From Hyphomicrobiales bacterium (lineage in GTDB: Bacteria; Pseudomonadota; Alphaproteobacteria; Rhizobiales; Beijerinckiaceae), in assembly GCA_947455995.1 (NCBI GenBank), contig CANGQA010000001.1:30774-94773 (forward strand): a DNA stretch of 64,000 nt, in the 5' to 3' direction. Position numbers and translations under genes: made by a program. This document shows, piece after piece, positions 19,012-27,972 of the stretch; the stretch's first letter is position 1, and every line of letters starts with the position of its first letter. The notes beneath the pieces were generated by a model that did no database searches, was not told where the DNA came from, and saw only the letters and a program-made list of their open reading frames with translations.

Positions 19012-19038
19012 GAATCATTAACAAATCCTTAATGATTC
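19012..19038. promoter_or_regulatory. Inverted repeat adjoining the ribosome site of the small acidic protein gene
   Basis: Perfect 10-bp arms GAATCATTAA (19012-19021) and TTAATGATTC (19029-19038) with a 7-base loop. On the minus strand the second arm ends one base before GGAGGT of the 18999 gene. It may be an operator or a 5-prime leader hairpin. Confidence 0.5.
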
Positions 19039-19129
19039 TATTCGGTATTCTTGACTTGTGAAGACCTGATTTTTTATTCGGTTATTCATAGCATTTGATG
19101 ATTTCCGGGATGCCAATATCTCAGAAACA

Positions 19130-20137
19130 TCAAGCCAAAGAGCCGACACCTTTCAGATCCAGCTCATGTGCGTGGTGGCAGCGGACCTGATGGCCTTGGC
19201 CTAAATCGACCAGTGCGGGCCTTTGTTGTTTGCACAGGTCGGTGGCATGGGCGCAGCGCGGGTGGAAGGCGCAGCCTGAAGGCGGATTGGCGGCATCGGC
19301 GACTTCACGCTGCAAGATGATCCGCTCGGTCTTGGCACGCGGATCGGGCTTGGGCACCGCCGACAAGAGCGCTTCAGTATAGGGATGTTTCGGGCGGTGG
19401 AACAGATCCTCCGTCGAGGCGATTTCGACCAGCTGACCAACATACATCACCGCCACGCGGTCGGACACATGTTTGACAACACTGAGATCATGGGCGACGA
19501 ACAGATAGGTCAGGCCGAGTTGGTCCTGCAAATCCAGCAACAGATTGATGATCTGTGCCTGGACCGAGACATCAAGTGCCGAAACCGGCTCGTCTGCGAC
19601 AATCAGGCTGGGATTGAGCGCGAGCGCGCGGGCGATGCCGATGCGCTGGCGTTGCCCGCCACTGAAGGCATGGGGAAAGCGGTTCATATATTCGACAGGC
19701 AGTTGCACTACATCAAGCAATTCGCGCACCCGCTTGCGCCGCTCTGCCGCATCACTCATGCCATTGATGAGCAAAGGCTCTCCGATCAGATCGCCCACCA
19801 TCATGCGTGGGTTGAGCGAGGAGAAGGGATCCTGAAAGACCATCTGCAAATGGCGGCGGAACGGTTTTAATCCTTTGCCGTCCAGCGTTGCCAGATCGGT
19901 TGTTCGGCCGTCCAATGTGAAATTGACCTCGCCCGCACTGGGGTCAAGCGCACGCATGATGCAGCGCGATACGGTGGTTTTGCCGCAGCCGCTTTCACCC
20001 ACCAGCGCCAAAGTCTCGCCGCGTTTGACAGAGAAACTGACATCGTCAACGGCCTTCACATGGCCGACAACCTTTCGCAGCAAGCCTTTGCGGATAGGAA
20101 AATATTTCTTGAGTCCCTTGACCTCTAGCAGAGTCAT
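19130..20137 (-). CDS. Peptide-type ABC transporter ATP-binding protein (DppF/OppF-like)
   Basis: 335 residues. Walker [25 protein letters not shown], signature [15 protein letters not shown], Walker [13 protein letters not shown], and the C-terminal [14 protein letters not shown] segment. N terminus [20 protein letters not shown] is standard for OppF. Last gene of the second peptide-type importer operon; its start overlaps the preceding stop as ATGA. Confidence 0.93.
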   Translation of the reverse strand: MTLLEVKGLKKYFPIRKGLLRKVVGHVKAVDDVSFSVKRGETLALVGESGCGKTTVSRCIMRALDPSAGEVNFTLDGRTTDLATLDGKGLKPFRRHLQMVFQDPFSSLNPRMMVGDLIGEPLLINGMSDAAERRKRVRELLDVVQLPVEYMNRFPHAFSGGQRQRIGIARALALNPSLIVADEPVSALDVSVQAQIINLLLDLQDQLGLTYLFVAHDLSVVKHVSDRVAVMYVGQLVEIASTEDLFHRPKHPYTEALLSAVPKPDPRAKTERIILQREVADAANPPSGCAFHPRCAHATDLCKQQRPALVDLGQGHQVRCHHAHELDLKGVGSLA

Positions 20138-21198
20138 GACGCGTCTCCATAGAGGAAGCAGCTCACAGCGCGATCAGGACGCAAGGCATGGGTCGGCGGT
20201 TCCGTCACATCGCACAGCCCCTTGATGGCATCGGGGCAGCGCGGGTGGAACGGGCAGCCGCTGGGCCGCGCGAAGGGATGCGGAATTGACCCCTCGATAG
20301 TGGCCAGTTTGGTGCGCGGCTTGGCCATGATGCTGGGGATCGAGCGCAACAGGGCTTGGGTATAGGGATGTTTGGGATCGTGGAAAATCTCGTCGACGGG
20401 ACCTTTTTCGACAGCTCGGCCCAAATACATCACCACCACGTCATCAGCCATTTCAGCAACCACGCCCATGTCATGTGTAATCAGGATCACCGACAGGCCA
20501 CGCTCTTTCTGGATGCGCTGCAACAGGTTGAGCACCTGTGCCTGTGTGGTGACATCCAGCGCGGTGGTTGGTTCGTCGGCGATCAGAATACGGGGATCGC
20601 AGGCCAGTGCCATCGCCATCATCACGCGCTGGCGCAATCCGCCGCTGAGCTGGAACGGATATTCATCGACCCGTCGTTCGGGATTGGGTACGCCGACCAT
20701 GCCGAGCAGTTCGATCGCACGGGCGCGCGCTGCGGCGTCGGATGCTGTCGAATGCAGCAGGATCGCTTCCATGATCTGGTTGCCGATGGTGTAATAATGG
20801 CTGAACGAGGCCATCGGTTCCTGAAACACCAACGCGATTTCCTTACCGCGAATGGCCCGCATTTCAGCCCCCTCATGCGGCAGTTGCAACAGGTCGATAG
20901 CCGGCGAGTCTTCGCTTTCTTGTTGCAGCCAGATTTCCCCGCCCTCGATCTTGCCCGGACGGTCGACAATGCCGAGAATGGAGCGCGCGGAAATACTCTT
21001 GCCGCAACCGCTCTCCCCGACAATGCCCAATGTCCGGCCCGCAAACAGATCGAAGCTCACGCCATCGACTGCCCGCACGATGCCTTCGTCGAGTTTGAAA
21101 TAGGTTTTCAGCCCACGCACGGACAGCAAGGGAGAGGTGGCAGACGGTGAGCGGCCAGCCTCATGATCGGGGTGATCAACCATAGGGGTCTGCGGCAT
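20134..21198 (-). CDS. Peptide-type ABC transporter ATP-binding protein (DppD/OppD-like)
   Basis: 354 residues. Walker [30 protein letters not shown], signature [15 protein letters not shown], Walker [15 protein letters not shown], and a C-terminal [15 protein letters not shown] cluster. [10 protein letters not shown] in place of the usual LNPVFTVG marks the subgroup found with the long binding protein and loop-bearing permease of this operon. The start at 21198 overlaps the permease gene by 23 bp; a second ATG at 21183 would shorten that to 8 bp. Confidence 0.92.
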   Translation of the reverse strand: MPQTPMVDHPDHEAGRSPSATSPLLSVRGLKTYFKLDEGIVRAVDGVSFDLFAGRTLGIVGESGCGKSISARSILGIVDRPGKIEGGEIWLQQESEDSPAIDLLQLPHEGAEMRAIRGKEIALVFQEPMASFSHYYTIGNQIMEAILLHSTASDAAARARAIELLGMVGVPNPERRVDEYPFQLSGGLRQRVMMAMALACDPRILIADEPTTALDVTTQAQVLNLLQRIQKERGLSVILITHDMGVVAEMADDVVVMYLGRAVEKGPVDEIFHDPKHPYTQALLRSIPSIMAKPRTKLATIEGSIPHPFARPSGCPFHPRCPDAIKGLCDVTEPPTHALRPDRAVSCFLYGDAS

Positions 21199-22306
21199 CG
21201 CGTAATCCGTCTCCGAGGAAGTTAAAGGCCAGAATCACCAGAATGACCGGCACGGCGGCTGTCAGCAGCCAAGGAGCCAGAGCCAGCGTTTCGATGTTCT
21301 GGGCGTCCTGCAGCAAAATCCCCCAGCTGATCGCCGGTGGCCGCAAACCAAGCCCGAGAAAGCTGAGCGAGGTTTCGCTGATGATCATCGCAGGCAGTGC
21401 AAGGCTGGTGGCTGCAATGATATGGCTGAGGAATGAAGGCAGCATGTGGGTGAAAATGATCCGGTATTGACTGGCTCCTGCCAGTTCCGCGGCCGTCACA
21501 AAATCTTCCGATCGCAGGGCCAGAAATTTACCGCGCACCACACGCGCCAGATCGGTCCAGCCAAGAAAAGAGATGATGATGGTAATGGCGAAATAGACCT
21601 GAATCACACTCCAGCTGTTGGGCAAGGCCGCTGCCAGTCCCATCCATAGCGGAATGGTCGGCATCGAGCGCAAAATTTCGATGACACGTTGGATGACCGT
21701 ATCAACAATGCCCCCATACACCGCCGACATGCCACCAAGCAAAATCCCTAAAAACAGGCTGACTGTCACCCCCGCCAGCCCGATCGTCAGCGAAATACGG
21801 GTCGCCACCATGATGCGCGACCAGAGATCACGTCCCACCAGATCGGTGCCGAGTATGAAGATACCGTCTTCAGGCCGGGCATCAACCAGGCCGACCAGAT
21901 GCTTGTTTGAGGGGAAAAGACCAAGAAAATTATAGCTGTAGCCTTCGGTGTAGAAGGCCAGATAGACCTTGCGGTCCAGACTCGGCTGGTAGCTGAGTTT
22001 GAACGTGCGCAGATCGCGCTTTTGTGTCAGCCCATAGACATAGGGTTTGAACACTCCATTATCGAAAAAATGGATGTCTTGCGGCGGAATATGGCTGCGC
22101 TTGGAATCGGTCGCATGGGGATCGGCATAGGCCAAAAAATCGGCCAATACGACGATCACATAAAAGGCAATCACAATAATGCCGGAGGCCACCGCCAATT
22201 TATGCTTGCGAAACCGCCACCACGTGAGCTGCCATTGCGTGGCAACGGCAAAGCGATCCTCTGCGGTTTGGGTCGGTTTGGGAGTGGAAATGGATCCGCT
22301 GGACAT
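21176..22306 (-). CDS. Peptide-type ABC transporter permease (DppC-like) with large periplasmic loop
   Basis: 376 residues, about 80 longer than a usual DppC. After the first membrane helix (IIVIAFYVIVVLADFLAY) comes a periplasmic insertion of about 100 residues (roughly 55-150) before LGTDLVGRDLWSRIMVATRI. The EAA loop is AAELAGASQYRIIFTHMLPS. I use the ATG at 22306, which has GAGG at 5 bases, over the frame start at 22345. The loop probably matches the oversized binding protein encoded upstream (inference). Confidence 0.9.
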   Translation of the reverse strand: MSSGSISTPKPTQTAEDRFAVATQWQLTWWRFRKHKLAVASGIIVIAFYVIVVLADFLAYADPHATDSKRSHIPPQDIHFFDNGVFKPYVYGLTQKRDLRTFKLSYQPSLDRKVYLAFYTEGYSYNFLGLFPSNKHLVGLVDARPEDGIFILGTDLVGRDLWSRIMVATRISLTIGLAGVTVSLFLGILLGGMSAVYGGIVDTVIQRVIEILRSMPTIPLWMGLAAALPNSWSVIQVYFAITIIISFLGWTDLARVVRGKFLALRSEDFVTAAELAGASQYRIIFTHMLPSFLSHIIAATSLALPAMIISETSLSFLGLGLRPPAISWGILLQDAQNIETLALAPWLLTAAVPVILVILAFNFLGDGLRDAADPYG

Positions 22307-22313
22307 CAGAACC

Positions 22314-23303
22314 TCAATCCATCTGGAAACGGATACGGGGATCAACCCACATCAAAACAAGATCGGAAATAAATGTGCCGATCACGGTCATCACCCCCAA
22401 CAGCAGCACGATCGTACCCGCCAGAAACATGTCCTGGGCAATCAGTGCTTTCAGGAGCAGCGGCCCGACAGTCGGCAGGCTTAAAACCAGCGAAATGATG
22501 ATGCTGCCCGATACCAGATAGGGAAACAGATAGGCGATGGTACTGGCAAACGGGTTGAGTGCCGCGCGCACAGGATATTTCCAGATGACACGAGCCTCCG
22601 GCATCCCCTTGGCGCGGGCCGTGACAACATAGGGCTTGCGCAATTCATCCAGCAGATTGGCGCGCATGATGCGGATCAGCTGCGCTGTACCGGCCAATGC
22701 GAGAATCACTGCCGGCAGAGGCAGATGCTTCACCAGATCCCACACTTTGGCGACGCTCCACGGGGCGAGGTCAAATTCGCTGGAGAACAACCCGCCGACA
22801 TTGGCGCCAAACAGCACGAAGGAAAAATACATGATCACCAGCGCGAGCAGAAAATTGGGCACGGCCAGCCCGATGAAGCTGATGGAGGTGAACAGATAAT
22901 CGAGAGCCGAATATTGGCGCACTGCCGAATAGATACCGATCGGCAAGGCAATGCCCCATGTCAGCAGCAAGGCGGATAATGACAGGACGATAGTCAGCCA
23001 TAACCTGTCGCCGATCACTTCGGCAACGGGGCGGTGCCATTCCATCGATTCCCCGAAATCCCCGACCAGCACCCGCGACATCCATTTCATGTACTGGACA
23101 TAAATAGGCTGGTCGAGCCCGTACAGGGCACGCAGGCTTTTGGCCTCCTCCATCGAAACGGAGGAGCCCGACGCTGACAGATTGGCAATATAGGCATCGA
23201 CGAAATCACCCGGCGGCAATTGGATGATGATGAATGCGAAAACGGAAATCGCAGCCATTGTCAGGATCGCCAGCACCGCGCGCCTTGCAATATAGGCCAG
23301 CAT
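22314..23303 (-). CDS. Peptide-type ABC transporter permease (DppB-like)
   Basis: 329 residues. N terminus MLAYIARRAVLAILTMAAIS followed by FAFIIIQLPPGDFVDAYIA; EAA loop near ARAKGMPEARVIWKYPVRAA; C-terminal WVDPRIRFQMD. The open frame begins with a TTG at 23342, but the ATG at 23303 starts the family-typical N terminus. It lies 200 bp after the binding-protein gene, with a hairpin between. Confidence 0.9.
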   Translation of the reverse strand: MLAYIARRAVLAILTMAAISVFAFIIIQLPPGDFVDAYIANLSASGSSVSMEEAKSLRALYGLDQPIYVQYMKWMSRVLVGDFGESMEWHRPVAEVIGDRLWLTIVLSLSALLLTWGIALPIGIYSAVRQYSALDYLFTSISFIGLAVPNFLLALVIMYFSFVLFGANVGGLFSSEFDLAPWSVAKVWDLVKHLPLPAVILALAGTAQLIRIMRANLLDELRKPYVVTARAKGMPEARVIWKYPVRAALNPFASTIAYLFPYLVSGSIIISLVLSLPTVGPLLLKALIAQDMFLAGTIVLLLGVMTVIGTFISDLVLMWVDPRIRFQMD

Positions 23304-23433
23304 CGGGACAGTTCTTTCTCTCGTAAGATGGCAAAATGCCAAAAGGTATCATCACACGCGTGATGTCCGGATAAGGCTTAACCCAAGCAGCGCTGGCCAG
23401 ACAGCGTGATCATTCAACCCTATTGAAAATCTC

Positions 23434-23474
23434 CCGCCAGGCAGCCCCTGTAATAGGGAAGTCTGCCTGGGCGG
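23434..23474 (-). terminator. Intercistronic hairpin between 680-residue binding protein and permease genes
   Basis: Outer arms CCGCCAGGCAG (23434-23444) and CTGCCTGGGCGG (23463-23474) pair with a single bulged G, and CCCCT/AGGG can extend the stem inward. No U run follows on the minus strand. The remainder of 23304-23505 shows no gene. Confidence 0.6.
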
Positions 23475-23505
23475 AAGAAGAGGGGTTATGGTTTGTATGG
23501 AGCCG

Positions 23506-25548
23506 TTACTGCTTGAAGTACCATGTCTCGGCATGCGAGCTCGATGGGGTGCGGCAATGCTGGGCGATACAGGCACGCGCGGGGATATTGCCCAGCTTCG
23601 TGCTGACAATGCGCACACCGAACTGGGCCGGGGATTCCCCGACCGTGCCGATGGCATATTGTTGATCGACCAGAATTTTCCAGATTTCCTGAGCTGTCTT
23701 GTCACGGTCGCCCGCCTCGCGTTGGCCGGAAGCGGATTTGAACAGGTCATAAATCTTGAGCATTTGCGGATCGGTCGGGGCGCGACCCTGTGCGCCGTTC
23801 GAGGCATACCATGTGGCAAATTCGGGTGCCATATAGGCCTCAGTCGGATCAACGGGGATAGCATGGCGGGGGAACAGATAAAGCAGTTCCGTGCCACCAT
23901 TGGTCCAGACCATGATCTGGTGCTCGTTGTTTCTGGTGCGGGTTGTTGCCAATGTCCGCTCCATTTCGCGCACATCGGCCTGAATGCCGATCTTGCGCCA
24001 CTGTTCACCAATCATTTCAGCCTGTTGCGGCCATGGCAGCAGGGCTTTGACTGCCTGCACCTGAATACGCAACCTCTCGCCATTATCCGTGCGGACACGA
24101 TAGCCTTCGGCATCCTTCTTGGTCAGGCCGATGCCGTCGAGCAGCTGGTTCGCCTTGGCAATGTCGAGAGTGGAATATTTGTCACGATATTCCTTGCCGG
24201 GGCTTTGCGGCATCTGGACAGAGGGCGCCACTGAACCGGGCGTGCCAATCCCCAACCAGAATGTGTCGTTCAACTGGTTGCGATCGATCCCCATCGACAA
24301 AGCGCGGCGGAAATCGGCATTGGTAAGCCACTTGGCCACTTCCGGATCAGCCTTGAAGGACTGGTTGATGAACAAGGTGGTATCAGATCCGTGCAAAGCC
24401 AGATCGAGATGGACCTTATAGCCGCCCTTTTGCTGGTTTTCGAGGATCACAGGCAATTTCGAGAGGCTGATATGGCGTTCCTGCATGTCATAATTGCCGC
24501 CGATAGCGCGCAGATTGATGACTTCGGAATCTTCGGCAAGTGTCAGGACGACTTTGTCGATATAGGGCAACTGGTTACCGGCTGAATCCACCGCCCAGTA
24601 ATAGGGGTTTCGTTCGAGCACCCAGGTCGGGGTGTTGATCGGACGGGTGGTCTTCCATGGGCCAAGGGTTGGCAGTTCTGTATTGAACGACCAGTCCTTC
24701 TTGAAATGCAGCATCTTCACCCAATTCTCGAACCCTTCGGCCTTGGCCTTTTCGTTGACCTGAGCCTCGGAGGAATATTTGGGCAAAAACTGCTTGAGAT
24801 AATGCTTCGGTGCATAGGCCCCGTAGGTGGTTCCCTGCGACTGGCGAACCGACTGGCCGCCACCGATCAGCGTGTCACCAGCGAGAAAGTCGACGAACAG
24901 GAAGTGTGGGTTCTCGAACTGGAATTCGACGGTGTTCTCGTCAACCTTCACCACCTTGCCCGGCTTGCCACCGGGGGACATATCGGCAATAGGCGCCGAG
25001 ACGATGTCCTTGTTTGAATAGAGGTCCTCGAACCAGAACACGAAATCATCTGCAGTGAATGGCGCGCCATCCGACCATTTCATGCCCTTGCGCAGATTGA
25101 CGCGGATGACCTTGCCATCAGCGCTCTGTTCCCATGATTTAGCGACACTTGGGACGATCTTGGTGCCAGTCGGATCCCAAAACAGCAATTTATCGGAGGC
25201 GTTCAGACGGTTGCCGTTTTCCCAGTCACCCGGTCCCAAAAATCCGCGACGCCATGTGCCGCCATATTTGCCCACTTCGGACAAAGGCTTCATCACCAGC
25301 GGCTCGGCTGGAATACGGTCCTTGACGGGGGGGAGTTTGCCGGCCTTGACCAATTCTGCAAGCTCGGGAGCTTCGCCGAATGTTTTTGGCCATTTGGAAG
25401 CATCGAGAATCAGCTCAGGTCCTTCTAGTTTGCCGACAAGACCCGAAGCCATAAGATTGGCAGATGGTTGTTGTGCCTGAACAGGTGTAAAGGCCGAAAC
25501 CCCCACCAGCAGCGACGCGCAAATACCCAGTAAAACTGACTTCTTCAT
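23506..25548 (-). CDS. Periplasmic solute-binding protein, SBP family 5, long form
   Basis: 680 residues, well above the 500-550 of DppA. Signal peptide MKKSVLLGICASLLVGVSAF with cleavage near VQAQQP. Family landmarks: VNLRKGMKWSDGAPFTADDF, LERNPYYWAVDSAGNQLPYI, DFRRALSMGIDRNQLNDTF. Long SBP5 proteins of this kind travel with DppC proteins that carry an extra loop, as here. It starts the operon, with AGGGGG ahead of the ATG. Ligand unknown; oligopeptides or modified sugars are possible. Confidence 0.9.
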   Translation of the reverse strand: MKKSVLLGICASLLVGVSAFTPVQAQQPSANLMASGLVGKLEGPELILDASKWPKTFGEAPELAELVKAGKLPPVKDRIPAEPLVMKPLSEVGKYGGTWRRGFLGPGDWENGNRLNASDKLLFWDPTGTKIVPSVAKSWEQSADGKVIRVNLRKGMKWSDGAPFTADDFVFWFEDLYSNKDIVSAPIADMSPGGKPGKVVKVDENTVEFQFENPHFLFVDFLAGDTLIGGGQSVRQSQGTTYGAYAPKHYLKQFLPKYSSEAQVNEKAKAEGFENWVKMLHFKKDWSFNTELPTLGPWKTTRPINTPTWVLERNPYYWAVDSAGNQLPYIDKVVLTLAEDSEVINLRAIGGNYDMQERHISLSKLPVILENQQKGGYKVHLDLALHGSDTTLFINQSFKADPEVAKWLTNADFRRALSMGIDRNQLNDTFWLGIGTPGSVAPSVQMPQSPGKEYRDKYSTLDIAKANQLLDGIGLTKKDAEGYRVRTDNGERLRIQVQAVKALLPWPQQAEMIGEQWRKIGIQADVREMERTLATTRTRNNEHQIMVWTNGGTELLYLFPRHAIPVDPTEAYMAPEFATWYASNGAQGRAPTDPQMLKIYDLFKSASGQREAGDRDKTAQEIWKILVDQQYAIGTVGESPAQFGVRIVSTKLGNIPARACIAQHCRTPSSSHAETWYFKQ

Positions 25549-25803
25549 TATTTCCCCCTGTTTTGTCTCGCAAGCTCCAGCCCGTTATCACGGATCATTG
25601 AATAAGCTTGGGTGACCATATTGACCAAGCCTAGGTCGGCATGGCCGATCAGGTCAACAGTTATTGTGCCTTTCCCACGTGATTGGGGATAACAGACTTG
25701 CAATATAGTTGTTGTAAGAGAGGGCGATTGCAGCCTAATCTGCATACCAGCCTATAATAAACGAATAAATTCAACGACAAAGCCTGACGAGGGAGCAGCA
25801 AGA
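25549..25803. promoter_or_regulatory. Divergent promoter region between the long SBP gene and the RraA-like gene
   Basis: For the plus-strand gene, TTGCAG (25728-25733) and TATAAT (25753-25758) form a sigma-70-like pair with a longish 19-bp spacer. An imperfect inverted repeat, CTTGCAA (25697-25703) and TTGTAAG (25712-25718), could be an operator. No gene in this 255-bp stretch. Confidence 0.4.
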
Positions 25804-26493
25804 ATGATCGAGGATCCACCACTGATTACCATGCGGCGGCAGGTGCCGCGCCCGACCCCGGCGCAGATTGCAGCTCTTGAAGGCACGCCGACCGGCTTTC
25901 TGGTCGATGCCATGCAGGGACGTGGCGCGTTGGCTCCGGCCATCAAGCCGGTGATCCCCGAACAGGATGTCTTTTGTGGGGTAGCCCTTCCGGTGCATGT
26001 CGGACCGGCCGATAATCTGGCGGTAATGGTGGCCTTGGGTATTGTTCAACCGGGTGATGTCATTGTGGCGGCCGCAGATGGCTATCTCGAAACCGCTGTG
26101 ACCGGTGATCTGGTCTTGGGCATGTTGAAAAACAACGGTGCGGTCGGCTTTGTCACCGATGGGTGCGCACGTGATGTGGTGGGTATCCGCGATATGGGCC
26201 TGCCATGCTTTGCAGCGGGTATCACGCCCAATTCACCGGTGCGCAACGGCCCCGGCACGGTCAATCTGCCGGTGGTATGCGGTGGGGTGGCTGTCGGACC
26301 AGGTGATCTGGTCATTGCCGATTGTGACGGGGTGGTGATTGTGCCTTATGCACGGATCGATCAGGTGATCGAGAGCTTGAAAGGCGTGAAAGCCGCCGAA
26401 GCCGCTTTGCTGCCGCGTGTCAAAGCCGGCTTGCGCAAGCCCGATTGGCTAGACGGCATGATGGCGAGCAGCGCGATCAAAACCATTGATTGA
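25804..26493 (+). CDS. RraA-like / HMG-CHA aldolase family protein
   Basis: 229 residues. The HMG/CHA aldolase active-site motif is present as VTDGCARDVVGIRDMG, with Arg123 and Asp124 where the characterised Pseudomonas pyruvate aldolase has its catalytic pair, and GDLVLGMLKNNGAVG just before. RraA proteins that only bind RNase E often lack parts of this site, so a metal-dependent retro-aldol or decarboxylase role on a 4-hydroxy-2-oxo acid is more likely. The metallo-hydrolase gene follows after 17 bp, so the two are probably an operon. Confidence 0.85.
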   Translation: MIEDPPLITMRRQVPRPTPAQIAALEGTPTGFLVDAMQGRGALAPAIKPVIPEQDVFCGVALPVHVGPADNLAVMVALGIVQPGDVIVAAADGYLETAVTGDLVLGMLKNNGAVGFVTDGCARDVVGIRDMGLPCFAAGITPNSPVRNGPGTVNLPVVCGGVAVGPGDLVIADCDGVVIVPYARIDQVIESLKGVKAAEAALLPRVKAGLRKPDWLDGMMASSAIKTID

Positions 26494-26510
26494 TACAGGA
26501 AAACCACACC

Positions 26511-27392
26511 ATGATGACGATTGGAAAAGCCAGCATTAAACGGCTGGTCGATATTGAAACTTTTGCTATGCCTTTGTCGATCATTCTGCCGCAAGCCGAT
26601 CTGGCTTCTTTGGAACCGCATCGGGATTTGCTGGCACCGGACCATATCGATTTCGATGCCCAGGCCGTCTTGCTGACGGTGCAAAGCCATATTGTGCAGG
26701 TCGATGGTTTGACCATTCTGGTTGATACCTGTGTGGGAGAGGAAAAACACCGCCCCTTGCGACCTGTCTGGCACCAACGTAAGCAGACAGGCTATCTTGA
26801 GCGCTTGGCTGGATTGGGTTTGCGCCCGGAAGATATCGACATGGTGATGTGCACCCATCTGCACCCGGATCATGTCGGCTGGAACACCCGTCTGAGCAAT
26901 GGCAAATGGGTTCCAACCTTTCCCAATGCCAAATATGTGATGGGCAAGGTCGAGTTCGAGCATTGGCATGCACTGGCCCAAACTCAGCTTGATCCACCCG
27001 TCAATCAGGGCTCGTTTGCCGACAGTGTCCTGCCGATTATCGAACGTCAGCAGGAGCAATTTGTTGGTGTTGGTGATGGTCTGGCGGCTGGCCTGTCGAT
27101 CATCGATCTGGAAGGGCATACCAAAGGGCAGATTGGGCTAGACATCGACGGCGGCACCGGTACGCGGGCCATCATTTGCGGGGATGCAGTGCACACACCC
27201 GCTCAGGTGCTGTTTCCGCAATGGTCGAGTGCGTTCTGTCTGGATGGGGCTGCCGCGGCCCAAACCCGCCAGCGCTTGTTCACTTGCGCAGCCAGCGAGG
27301 ATGTTGTGCTGGTGCCCAATCACCTGCGGGGTGAAGGGATGCGCATCGAGGCCAAGGGCCATGGTTTCATGCCCCGCTTCTGCAACTGCTGA
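26511..27392 (+). CDS. Metallo-beta-lactamase-fold hydrolase
   Basis: 293 residues. The metal motif is CTHLHPDHVGWN (His116, His118, Asp120, His121), with further ligands likely at DLEGHTKGQIGL and ICGDAVHTP. The N-terminal half resembles lactonase-type members (LVDTCVGEEK before the motif). No signal peptide, so cytoplasmic. The frame opens with a TTG at 26490, but tandem ATGs at 26511/26514 are the probable start. Next to an aldolase-like gene, it could open a lactone or thioester of the same pathway (inference). Confidence 0.88.
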   Translation: MMTIGKASIKRLVDIETFAMPLSIILPQADLASLEPHRDLLAPDHIDFDAQAVLLTVQSHIVQVDGLTILVDTCVGEEKHRPLRPVWHQRKQTGYLERLAGLGLRPEDIDMVMCTHLHPDHVGWNTRLSNGKWVPTFPNAKYVMGKVEFEHWHALAQTQLDPPVNQGSFADSVLPIIERQQEQFVGVGDGLAAGLSIIDLEGHTKGQIGLDIDGGTGTRAIICGDAVHTPAQVLFPQWSSAFCLDGAAAAQTRQRLFTCAASEDVVLVPNHLRGEGMRIEAKGHGFMPRFCNC

Positions 27393-27423
27393 GGCGGCCT
27401 TAGACGGTCAGGACCCCGTTTGG

Positions 27424-27469
27424 GAGTGGAGAATATTTGATCATGGGGATCATATTGCTCCACTCCCGC
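27424..27469 (+). terminator. Hairpin downstream of the metallo-hydrolase gene
   Basis: Arms GGGAGTGGAG (27424-27433) and CTCCACTCCC (27460-27469) are perfect over 10 bp, and inner AATAT/ATATT and GATC/GATC segments extend the structure. No U run follows, so termination may need a factor. The rest of 27393-27679 has no supported gene. Confidence 0.5.
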
Positions 27470-27679
27470 ACGGCGACGGGTGAACGGACGGTAAACCCCC
27501 TCCGTGATCTGTCTGGCTGTGATGCCAGCCGTCAGTCTTTAATAACGGTCGTCCGGGGGTTTGCTGTAGCGGTCCGAAACTGAATTTTATGGCATGGGCG
27601 GTTGGTGGTGTATCATTGCAGGGTTTTTTTGCGGGCGCTCAAACGCTGCAATCGGGATGGTGAACGGCGGAGGTGTGTG

Positions 27680-27958
27680 ATGGGCCATTGCGGCAAAACC
27701 GTATCAATAATGGTTGTCGGCTTGGGTTTGACGGCGTGCCAATCGGCCAGTCCTCCGAGTTCCGCCTTTCAAGCATTGGGCCCCAATACCTATGCGGTGA
27801 CCAGTTCCAGCACATCGCCTGCTGCTGCCAATGCGCTGGCCCTGCAAAATGCACAGCGGTTGTGCCAAAGCCAGGGCAAGCAAAGCCAGACCCAGACGGG
27901 GCACGCACAATTTGTAAACTCGATCCATCAATTCGTTCTTGAATTCACCTGTGTCTGA
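27680..27958 (+). CDS. Small lipoprotein of unknown function
   Basis: 92 residues. A short N-terminal hydrophobic stretch (VSIMVVGLG) leads to a lipobox LTAC with Cys near residue 20, so it is probably a membrane-anchored lipoprotein. The mature part includes GPNTYAVTSSSTSPAAANAL and two more Cys (RLCQSQGK, EFTCV) that could form a disulfide. GGAGG sits before the ATG at 27680; the frame start at 27602 lacks one. It precedes the dehydrogenase gene by 14 bp. Family not recognised. Confidence 0.7.
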   Translation: MGHCGKTVSIMVVGLGLTACQSASPPSSAFQALGPNTYAVTSSSTSPAAANALALQNAQRLCQSQGKQSQTQTGHAQFVNSIHQFVLEFTCV

Positions 27959-27972
27959 CACGGAGATCCGCC

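Noticed and set aside
23352..24011. 219-codon frame overlapping the end of the long SBP gene in another frame
   Set aside because: The SBP frame continues through with family motifs; the alternative is low-complexity and Arg/Pro/Ser-rich.
25570..25584. GG-N10-GC arrangement upstream of the long SBP gene, resembling a sigma-54 promoter
   Set aside because: Only the invariant GG/GC and TTGC match well; four other positions differ and the predicted start would fall within the ribosome site.
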